A stretch of DNA of 5,001 bases from Candidatus Sulfotelmatobacter sp. Its GTDB lineage: Bacteria > Acidobacteriota > Terriglobia > Terriglobales > Acidobacteriaceae. This document shows, piece after piece, positions 1 to 5,001 of the stretch (positions within the stretch are counted from its first letter, which is position 1; the number at the start of each line of letters is the position of its first letter). The stretch spans positions 1-5,001 of the forward strand of contig JASIEN010000061.1 in assembly GCA_030045935.1 (NCBI GenBank). Reading direction: 5' to 3'. Made by a program: the position numbers and the translations under genes. The notes beneath the pieces are model-generated. The model saw only the letters and a list, made by a program, of their open reading frames with translations, made no database searches and was not told where the DNA came from.

Positions 1-1
1 A

Positions 2-604
2 TTAGAAACGCTGGTGTGGGGCCACATGTATGACGACACGGTTCATCAAAGCGAAGCCAACTCAACTACACTTGCCCTGAGTCGCCCGCGTGCTTTGAAA
101 ATCGAACCGGAGATTGTGTTCGGGCTGAAGCAGGAGCTTACTGGCGATGTCTCCGACGCGGCTGCCGCGCTTGCGGCCTGCGACTGGCTCGCCATCGGTT
201 TTGAGATCATCGATTGCCCTTATCCGGACTGGAAGTTTCAGCCCAGCGACTTTGTCGCTTCGTTCGGACTTCATGCAGCGCTGGTCATCGGTGAACGGGT
301 GCGTGTGCGGTCCGAGATTATTCCACAACTGGTCGAACAGTTGCCGCGATTCAAAGTGAAGATGTTCAAAGCCGGGGAATTTATTGAGGAAGGCTCAGGA
401 AAAAATTCCCTGAAGAGTGCTGCGCTTTGTCTGGCGGAACTGGGAGCTGCGATTGCGCGGCGATTTCCTGGCGAAGCTTTGAGTGGAGGCGAGATTGTAA
501 GCGCAGGGACTCTTACCGCCGGACATCTGACAGCCGCAGGCGACGAATGGAAGGTCGAAGTTGAAGGACTTGCCCTGCCGTCTTTGACGGTGCGTCTCGC
601 CTAG
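2..604 (+). CDS. FAH-family 2-keto-4-pentenoate hydratase-like enzyme, 5' end missing
   Basis: The reading frame is open to the left window edge. Translation is supported from the first complete codon, and residues reading LVWGHMYDDTV precede the first conserved block. About 200 residues are present, whereas MhpD-type hydratases are about 260, so roughly 60 N-terminal residues lie outside; the GTG at 14 is probably not the true start. The motif IEPEIVF carries two Glu (codons at 104 and 110), and a third Glu lies in GFEIIDCPYPDW (codon at 203). Their spacing (+2, +33) matches the three metal-binding Glu of E. coli MhpD (106, 108, 139). This family binds Mg2+ or Mn2+ and hydrates 2-hydroxydienoates in aromatic meta-cleavage pathways; relatives are decarboxylases or hydrolases. 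It is expected to be cytosolic. Family membership is clear but the substrate cannot be read from the sequence, and no pathway neighbour is visible downstream. The TAG stop is at 602-604. Confidence 0.85.
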   Translation, partial: LETLVWGHMYDDTVHQSEANSTTLALSRPRALKIEPEIVFGLKQELTGDVSDAAAALAACDWLAIGFEIIDCPYPDWKFQPSDFVASFGLHAALVIGERVRVRSEIIPQLVEQLPRFKVKMFKAGEFIEEGSGKNSLKSAALCLAELGAAIARRFPGEALSGGEIVSAGTLTAGHLTAAGDEWKVEVEGLALPSLTVRLA

Positions 605-905
605 AAATTGAGATGGCGGCCATCCCCGCGCGATGCATTCCGGAAAGCAGTATCTCGTCTTAGCCTGAATAATCAGGACATCCGCTCCCGTGTATAAGTT
701 GGAACCTGTGCGGAAAATCCTCAGCATTTTGTCTGCAAACTGTTTCCTACTTCTGCTACCATCATGAGCAGAACGACGTTATCCACTTTCTGTTTGCTTA
801 ATTTAGCCAGCGACGGTCTGGCATTCGAACTGCATCCATAACAACGCGGTCGTCTGCCTCGATCCCAGCCAGCCCAGGACAGCCCGCCGCAGGCAGGAGT
901 GGTTT
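605..905. other. Intergenic region without a convincing gene
   Basis: These 301 bases separate the hydratase from the PEP-CTERM gene. Shortly after the hydratase stop are two small perfect hairpins: GATGG-cgg-CCATC at 612-624 and CCTGA-ataa-TCAGG at 664-677. Neither is followed by a T-run, so neither is a standard intrinsic terminator, though either could protect a 3' end. A possible extended -10 element, TGCTACCAT, lies at 754-762 without a good -35. If used, it would leave a leader of about 140 bases before the GTG at 906. A 25-codon ATG frame at 764-841 lacks a ribosome binding site and was not called. CTGCCT at 854-859 can pair with AGGCAG at 891-896, next to the ribosome binding site. 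Confidence 0.6.
895..899 (+). promoter_or_regulatory. Ribosome binding site deciding the GTG start of the PEP-CTERM gene
   Basis: AGGAG ends six bases before the GTG at 906, an ideal Shine-Dalgarno distance. There is no ATG start option in this frame before the membrane segment, so this site is the main reason for choosing a GTG start. The 5' part of the site overlaps AGGCAG (891-896), which is complementary to CTGCCT at 854-859, so partial occlusion in a leader hairpin is possible but unproven. Confidence 0.65.
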
Positions 906-1886
906 GTGCCCGACCCCCAGGATGGGATTACCAGGGTAGTAGTTCGACGTCGACGTAAGCGCCATCATCGCCGGCATCGGAGAATTCGCCATCTTACGTA
1001 TTTGCTAGTCGCGGTGGCTGCGGCGACGGTGTTAGCGCTGGCGACGCAATATGTGATTTCCTACGTAATTCCCGAGCGGTCGCAAATCGTCCACGTGGAG
1101 CCTTCAGCCGCCGCGCTTGCCGAGCGCGCAACCGCTCTAGAGCAGATCCTTTCCCAGTCGCAAGTCCAGACGCGGCCGGTCTATCCCTATTCTGTGGTTC
1201 CGGGCGGGATTGCAGATGCAAAAGAACTGAAATGGATCGCCGAACATGATCCTGTGGTGGGCGCTCATTACGCCGGGTTTGACTATGATCATGCGCGGAT
1301 AGTGCGTCTCACGCTGGCGCAAACGGTTTATGTGTCCTATCGGATCGGCAACCACATCTACTGGACCAGCCATCGTGTCACCTTACGCAAGGGCGAAAAG
1401 CTGATCACGGACGGCAGAATCACGGCGCGCACGCGCTGCGCCAACCAGGTCGAGAAAACTCCGCAGCAACAGCCGGCCGAAGCCACCGAGCCTACCGAAG
1501 CACAGCTCAACCAACCCGTGCGCAGCGGACAAGGCACGGCCGTGCAAGGGCCCCCGACAAACTTTCAGTCAGCATTGCTGAGTCGGCCGCAAGTGCCGGA
1601 TTTGGGCGCGGCGGGCCCACTGATCCCTTATAACCCGTTTGTCGGTGGAAATTTCGTTGCTGTGGCTGTGCCGCCTTTGCCTGGGGGTTTGTGCTCCCCC
1701 GTTACGAAGAAAAAGGGGGGCGGAGCTGAGCTGGAGGAAGGCGTAGGAAAAAAGAAAAAGGTCAGCAATCCTTGCAGTTCGGGAGGCGGCGGCGGTAATG
1801 TGCCCGAGCCCGGAACTTGGCTTTTGTTCGCCACAGGTTTGGCGCTGATCACCTGGCGCTTCCGGCACAAACTGTCGACGACATGA
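906..1886 (+). CDS. PEP-CTERM sorting-signal protein with N-terminal membrane anchor
   Basis: This 326-residue protein is probably a surface or envelope protein processed by an exosortase. Residues 14-29 are almost all Arg, His or Lys (15 of 16), followed by a hydrophobic segment at about 30-55. There is no clear signal-peptidase site, so the N-terminus looks like an uncleaved, N-in anchor. Residues 95-185 form a compact mixed domain (VVPGG, DPVVGAHYAGFD, VYVSYRIGN, YWTSHRVTLRKGEKLITDG, ARTRC). I associate this block with conserved acidobacterial proteins of unknown function. Residues 185-262 are Gln/Pro/Ala-rich linker, then a Lys/Gly-rich stretch at 268-298. The C-terminus is a textbook PEP-CTERM: V-P-E-P at 299-302, a hydrophobic segment 304-317, then basic residues (R318, R320, H321, K322). 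In known systems this tripartite tail is recognised by EpsH/XrtA-type exosortases; none is encoded here. Cys are at 178, 263 and 290. A slippery heptamer at 1748-1754 could produce a form without the sorting signal. Biochemical function is unknown. Confidence 0.85.
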   Translation: MPDPQDGITRVVVRRRRKRHHRRHRRIRHLTYLLVAVAAATVLALATQYVISYVIPERSQIVHVEPSAAALAERATALEQILSQSQVQTRPVYPYSVVPGGIADAKELKWIAEHDPVVGAHYAGFDYDHARIVRLTLAQTVYVSYRIGNHIYWTSHRVTLRKGEKLITDGRITARTRCANQVEKTPQQQPAEATEPTEAQLNQPVRSGQGTAVQGPPTNFQSALLSRPQVPDLGAAGPLIPYNPFVGGNFVAVAVPPLPGGLCSPVTKKKGGGAELEEGVGKKKKVSNPCSSGGGGGNVPEPGTWLLFATGLALITWRFRHKLSTT

Positions 1887-2050
1887 AATAGGGCGGAGTT
1901 GGGCACCCTCGCCTTATCCGGGAAGCATAATTCCTACCATTCGTCTTGTACGAACGGCCGTTCCATGACCCAAAGTTGTAATCCTTCCGTAAGCAGGAAG
2001 TTCCCAAATCACTGCTAGAATCGCCCTGAAAGCGAGTCCCCCCGCTCTTC
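1887..2050. promoter_or_regulatory. Intergenic region rich in short inverted repeats upstream of the AMIN gene
   Basis: These 164 bases hold several small dyads. They are GGAA-gcataa-TTCC (1921-1934), TTCGT-cttgt-ACGAA (1940-1954), a perfect 12-base palindrome GAACGGCCGTTC (1952-1963) and CTTCC-gtaagca-GGAAG (1984-2000). The second and third overlap, so as RNA they could form only one at a time. None is followed by a T-run. The palindrome has the size of a dimer operator half-site pair, and the set as a whole could be the 3' end of the PEP-CTERM transcript, an operator for the next gene, or chance. No protein family can be assigned to the site. Confidence 0.35.
2013..2021 (+). promoter_or_regulatory. 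Candidate extended -10 promoter for the AMIN gene
   Basis: TGCTAGAAT is an extended -10 (TGn plus TAGAAT, one mismatch to TATAAT). It would place the transcription start near 2028 and give a leader of about 20 bases before the ATG at 2051. No good -35 hexamer is present at 16-18 bases upstream, which is acceptable for extended -10 promoters. It shares the frame CTGCTAnnAT with 753-762 in the other plus-strand intergenic region. Confidence 0.35.
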
Positions 2051-3049
2051 ATGAAGCTTTTTTTCAGGCTCGTTGCTGTTCTGCCGCTGGTAGCGTGCTT
2101 CTCCGCTCACGCTACCGGTGAGGCGCATCCCGCAATTCGCAAGGTTGAGGTCTTGCATAGCCCTGGACAAGTTGAGATCGAAATCGAAGCCAGCGACCGC
2201 ATCATCCCCCAAACCAATCTCTTGAGAAATCCCGACCGGCTGGTGGTCGACTTCGTCAATGCGGTTCCTGGGGCCCAGCTTCACAACCAGGCAGTGAATC
2301 GGGCTGAGGTCAAAAGCCTGCGCGTGGGCCTGTTCTCCGCGAACCCGCCGGTTACAAGAATCGTGCTGGATTTATCCGGGCCCCAGCCGTACCAGGTTTT
2401 TCCGTCGGGAAGAACCGTGATTGTGAAGGTGGGAGGGGGTGCAGGAGCGGAATCGGCGGCATACCACCCCGGCGCGGGACTGGTTCTGACGAATACGAAC
2501 TACCCTGGGGTGGGCGCTCACTTGTCGGTAGATGCCGCGCCGCCCCCGCAGCGGCCGCTCGCGGTGTCATTTCGCGACGGGCTGCTCACCATCAACGCCA
2601 ACAAAGTGAACCTGGCAGAAGTTCTTTTTGCCGTGCACCAGCGCACTGGGGCAGAGATCGCCATTCCAGCGGGAGCAGAGCAGGAACAAGTCGTGGCCGA
2701 ACTGGGGCCCGCTCCGGCCCCGGAAGTTCTTTCTCGCCTGCTGAATGGATCGAAGTTCAATTTCCTGATTCTGAGTTCATCGCGCGATCCGCGAATCCTT
2801 GATCGCGTGATCCTGAGTTCGCGGCCGGAAGGGGCAATGCCCGCTGCAAGCCAGCCGCGGCAGATGGTTGTCCAGGATGATCCGGAAGAGGCAGAACCAG
2901 AGCCATCGACGTCTATGCCACAAGTTCGCCCTGCGCCCGGAGTTCCACCCGCGCCAGGGATAGATCCCGGCAGCACGGAGCAACCCAATCAGCCCGGCCA
3001 ACCTGGCACTTCTGAGAAGAAGCCGGCAGACAACGATGTTCCCGACTAA
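2051..3049 (+). CDS. Exported AMIN-domain protein with secretin-N (STN)-like domain
   Basis: This is a 332-residue exported protein. The N-terminus (MKLFFR, then hydrophobic 7-15) is a signal sequence. L13-V-A-C16 fits a lipobox, while A19-H-A21 offers a type I cleavage site, so either a lipoprotein or a soluble periplasmic protein is possible. Residues 29-128 match an AMIN domain: IRKVEVLHSPGQVEIEIEA, NPDRLVVDF, VKSLRVGLF, and TRIVLDLSGPQPY followed by TVIVKV. AMIN domains target amidases and PilQ-type secretins to the envelope, by binding peptidoglycan or septal/pole sites. Residues 170-258 resemble the small STN/secretin N-domain (GLLTINANKVNLAEVLFAV, then FNFLIL). The tail 262-332 is Pro/Glu-rich and probably disordered. 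There is no secretin beta-barrel and no amidase catalytic domain. The ribosome binding site is weak (purine-rich AAAGCGAG ends 14 bases before the ATG); no in-frame alternative start lies just upstream. The exact role is unknown; accessory binding in an envelope machine is an inference. Confidence 0.8.
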   Translation: MKLFFRLVAVLPLVACFSAHATGEAHPAIRKVEVLHSPGQVEIEIEASDRIIPQTNLLRNPDRLVVDFVNAVPGAQLHNQAVNRAEVKSLRVGLFSANPPVTRIVLDLSGPQPYQVFPSGRTVIVKVGGGAGAESAAYHPGAGLVLTNTNYPGVGAHLSVDAAPPPQRPLAVSFRDGLLTINANKVNLAEVLFAVHQRTGAEIAIPAGAEQEQVVAELGPAPAPEVLSRLLNGSKFNFLILSSSRDPRILDRVILSSRPEGAMPAASQPRQMVVQDDPEEAEPEPSTSMPQVRPAPGVPPAPGIDPGSTEQPNQPGQPGTSEKKPADNDVPD

Positions 3050-3085
3050 GATTCAAGTTGTTTGACTGGCCGTTCACTGAAAAAT
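3050..3085. other. Convergent gene junction, no clear terminator
   Basis: Only 36 bases separate the stop codons of the plus-strand AMIN gene and the minus-strand TadG-like gene. The best dyad is a 4-base stem, TCAA-gttgt-TTGA (3053-3065), too weak for an intrinsic terminator. No GC stem with a T-run is present for either direction, so termination is likely Rho-dependent or transcripts overlap at their 3' ends. Confidence 0.5.
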
Positions 3086-4519
3086 CTATTGTTGCGTGAT
3101 GAGGCGCACCGGCACGGGAGAAGTGCCGGTAAAGGTCGTGGTCGCGGTTGGGTCGGAGCCGCAGCCGACGACATTCATCACCGTCACGTTCACATCTCCG
3201 CTGGCATCGACGTAGTTGATGAAGACCTGAAGGAAGCCGATGATGGTGATCTGCGGATTAGGATTACCCGTATTAATGAATGAGCCATTGTAGATCGGCA
3301 CAGTTGCGATCGATGTGCTGCTGGTGATCGCGGCGCCGCTGGTCAATCCTTCAGTCACCGCCGGATTGCTGCCTCCTGCCAGAATCTGAAACGGGTAATT
3401 GGGCGGAGGAACTCCGGGTGTAGCGGCGGCCAGCGCATCCTGACCGTTGCCTGCTGCAGCAGTGCCTGATGTCTGGTGAATCAAACACTGCCCCCCAAGT
3501 GTCGTGTCGCCGTTAGCCGGATTCCATTCGGTCAAATCGACGTTGTTCTCATTCATCTTTCCACATCGGTACTGCGTAGTTTGGTCACAGCCGGCGATGG
3601 CCTGGGCGTAGGGGTCGAGTACCGTGGCAGAACTCGAGGTTGAGCAGGAAGGAACTGCCGTCGCACTCGGGGGAACCTGACCGGGAACGTATTGCAGGGT
3701 GGAGGTGCCGGGATTAGCTATCGGCGGGTTCGAGATCAGGCTGCAGCTGCTGCTTCCGACGTTGCAGTCTGGCGTCAACGTGAACGTCTCGCCAATTACG
3801 CCGGTAGGAAAAATACCCGGGTCTTGAATTGCGCCGGGAGTGGCGGTGCTGATGAAAGATTGAGGCGAGGGGATCGCGTGGTCGGGATCTGAATTCGGCA
3901 CGACCCATGGCTTCACGCATCTCGGCCAAGTCGCGTAGCTGACAGGGGTCGGAGCAAGGCTCGAAGTGGAAGCGTTGAATGCCTCTGCCGTCGCCGTGGC
4001 GGTTACGCTGCTTGTCGTTGTTCCCCACATGCGCAAAAAATAAACTGGCATGTTCGACTGGGTCACGCTGACCGTCACCAACGGATTGATGCCGAATCCC
4101 GACCCAGCGGCCGTGCAATCAGTGTTAGCCGCGCCGCCGGGGGACGAATACATCACTGTGACATTCAGGTTCGACGCGCCGGCCACCGAGTTCTGCTGTG
4201 CGGTGGCGATGGCTGCCTGGGTCGCCAGGCTATTTATCCCCTGGTTTGGAGGTCCGCAAATTGGCGACCAGTCTGGGGAGTTGTTCGGGTCTGTCGTAAG
4301 TCCCGACATCGAAATCACGCGCGCCGCGGCTAAGGCTGCGGCATCCGCTGATCGTTGCGCTTCGGCGCTGGCCTGATAAAGCGTGCCGATGTCAATTGAA
4401 ACCCCTGCCATGGCAATGACGCCAAGCATCGCAACCGCGACCAGAGCCATGGTGGCGCCGCGCTCGCTCCTGCGAGAATCGGCTTGCTTGCTCCGGCGTT
4501 CAATGAAAGGCGCGCGCAT
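3086..4519 (-). CDS. TadG-like protein (Tad pilus/secretion, N-terminal Tad domain)
   Basis: This 477-residue protein has the N-terminal architecture of TadG-related proteins. A basic tail rich in Arg (RRS, RRSERG at 8-21) leads into one membrane segment at about 24-44, then SIDIGTLYQASAEAQRSADAAALAAA (41-66), the diagnostic Tad motif. Residues 145-182 (VTVSVTQSNMPVYFLRMWG, then SVTATATAEAF) are also typical of the family. The rest (183-477) is a large exported region rich in Ser, Thr, Pro and Gly, with no von Willebrand A motif seen. All ten Cys (88, 135, 201, 252, 259, 292, 311, 319, 345, 453) lie after the membrane segment, which fits disulfide formation outside the cytoplasm. G21 is not followed by Glu at +5, so prepilin-type cleavage is not expected. 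In characterised tad loci, TadG works with the pseudopilins TadE and TadF in Flp pilus biogenesis. The ATG lies nine bases after the upstream TadE-like stop and lacks a strong binding site, suggesting translational coupling. The Tad assignment is firm; function of the large C-terminal region is unknown. Confidence 0.85.
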   Translation of the reverse strand: MRAPFIERRSKQADSRRSERGATMALVAVAMLGVIAMAGVSIDIGTLYQASAEAQRSADAAALAAARVISMSGLTTDPNNSPDWSPICGPPNQGINSLATQAAIATAQQNSVAGASNLNVTVMYSSPGGAANTDCTAAGSGFGINPLVTVSVTQSNMPVYFLRMWGTTTSSVTATATAEAFNASTSSLAPTPVSYATWPRCVKPWVVPNSDPDHAIPSPQSFISTATPGAIQDPGIFPTGVIGETFTLTPDCNVGSSSCSLISNPPIANPGTSTLQYVPGQVPPSATAVPSCSTSSSATVLDPYAQAIAGCDQTTQYRCGKMNENNVDLTEWNPANGDTTLGGQCLIHQTSGTAAAGNGQDALAAATPGVPPPNYPFQILAGGSNPAVTEGLTSGAAITSSTSIATVPIYNGSFINTGNPNPQITIIGFLQVFINYVDASGDVNVTVMNVVGCGSDPTATTTFTGTSPVPVRLITQQ

Positions 4520-4528
4520 GCTTTTGTA

Positions 4529-5001
4529 TCAGTTCTCGTTGAACATAACTGCCGTGGTAGTGATCGTGCTTGGGCCAAGAAAGCTCCCACCGAAAAACCC
4601 TGAGATGCGGCTGAATTTCCAAACGTACGGATACTGAATGGTGACGCAGGTGGCGATGACTGCCTGGTTGACGGCTCCCCCCGTTGGCACCGCGCAAGTT
4701 GCAGGAGGTGCAGTCGTTGCGCTGGGCGACAGGTAGTAGCCACGGTTAATCGTGAGCGTGAGGCTGGTGCCGGCACAACCACTTGCCGTGAAGGTCCAGA
4801 TGACAGTGGAGGAGGCCACAGGCGTGGTGCCGCTTAATCCGCAGTCGTTGAGGCGCTCGGACAACAGATAGTTATCGATTACCTGAAGCGCGTCACTTAC
4901 CGATACCGGCATTGCCGCGGCGGTCCCGCTGAGATCATTCGAGGGATCGGCGGCGGCTATTCTGGCTCCTTCGCGGGCTGCGTTGGTCAGTTTCTGCTTG
5001 A
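4529..5001 (-). CDS. TadE-like pseudopilin family protein, 5' end missing
   Basis: The minus-strand frame runs open to the right window edge; 156 complete residues are visible. The first is at 4997-4999, upstream of the internal ATG at 4910-4912. The fragment begins KQKLTNAAREGARIAAADP. AAREGAR is the hallmark at the end of the TadE domain, so the N-terminal transmembrane pseudopilin segment lies outside the window and the ATG at 4912 is not the real start. The remainder is a beta-rich exported domain (VIWTFTASGC, SLTLTINRGYYL, VIATCVTIQYPYVWKF, STITTTAVMFNEN) with four Cys. The pattern of strands ending in a short hydrophobic stretch and a polar tail is usual for TadE-like proteins. In known systems TadE is processed by the prepilin peptidase TadV and helps assemble or anchor Flp pili. 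The TGA stop (4529-4531) is nine bases before the TadG-like start, so the two genes form one operon with TadE first. Confidence 0.82.
   Translation of the reverse strand, partial: KQKLTNAAREGARIAAADPSNDLSGTAAAMPVSVSDALQVIDNYLLSERLNDCGLSGTTPVASSTVIWTFTASGCAGTSLTLTINRGYYLSPSATTAPPATCAVPTGGAVNQAVIATCVTIQYPYVWKFSRISGFFGGSFLGPSTITTTAVMFNEN

Noticed and set aside
14..16. GTG at 14 as the true start of the hydratase
   Set aside because: The frame is open further left with residues fitting the family, and the length from here is about 60 residues short of the family norm.
664..677. Intrinsic terminator for the hydratase gene
   Set aside because: The CCTGA/TCAGG stem is only five pairs and has no T-run after it.
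764..841. 25-codon ATG frame (MSRTTLSTFCLL...) between the hydratase and PEP-CTERM genes
   Set aside because: No Shine-Dalgarno sequence and no recognisable leader-peptide or signal features; its ATG lies just after the possible -10 element at 754-762, so it would be nearly leaderless.
2518..2988. 156-codon minus-strand frame opposite the AMIN gene
   Set aside because: Its translation is Gly/Ser/Arg-rich low complexity, as expected from the complement of a GC-rich gene, and the plus strand has clear AMIN domain coding.
4448..4450. Alternative TadG start at Met24
   Set aside because: It would remove the conserved basic tail before the membrane segment, and the nearest AGGAG is 16 bases away, too far to favour it over the ATG at 4519.
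4330..4782. 150-codon minus-strand frame overlapping both Tad genes
   Set aside because: It overlaps the well supported TadE-like and TadG-like frames in another frame and has Arg/Pro/Ser-rich composition with no domain.

Overview
The window looks like chromosomal DNA from a GC-rich Gram-negative-type bacterium. The best guess is Acidobacteriota, moderately confident. The reasons are a PEP-CTERM surface protein of a type I associate with that phylum, a stand-alone AMIN plus secretin-N-like (STN) protein, and TadE/TadG-like pilus genes with long Ser/Thr/Cys-rich exported domains. The assignment rests on protein style and remembered family resemblance, not on a search. No tRNA, rRNA, CRISPR array, insertion sequence or phage gene was seen.

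Layout, left to right. (1) 2-604, plus strand: the C-terminal three quarters of a 2-keto-4-pentenoate hydratase / fumarylacetoacetate hydrolase (FAH) family enzyme, cut by the left window edge. (2) 605-905: about 300 bases without a convincing gene, holding two small hairpins and a possible extended -10 element. (3) 906-1886, plus strand: a GTG-started PEP-CTERM protein with an Arg/His-rich N-tail and an N-terminal membrane anchor. It carries a dnaX-like A AAA AAG heptamer just before the sorting signal. (4) 1887-2050: an intergenic region dense in short inverted repeats, with a good extended -10 hexamer. (5) 2051-3049, plus strand: a secreted or lipid-anchored AMIN + STN-like protein with a Pro-rich tail. 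(6) 3086-4519 and 4529-5001, minus strand: a TadG-like protein and, upstream of it in the same operon, the C-terminal part of a TadE-like protein cut by the right window edge. The two sets of genes converge at a 36-base junction.

The enzyme at the left appears functionally separate from the rest. The other four genes all encode envelope or exported proteins: a sorted surface protein, a periplasmic or outer-membrane AMIN protein of the kind found at the N-terminus of PilQ-type secretins, and two minor components of a Tad/Flp-type pilus or secretion apparatus. A link between the AMIN protein and the Tad genes is suggested only by proximity, since they are on opposite strands. No wholly new system is demonstrated. 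The observations most worth checking are the possible programmed -1 frameshift that would remove the PEP-CTERM signal, the doubly anchored topology of that protein, and the secretin-less AMIN-STN architecture.
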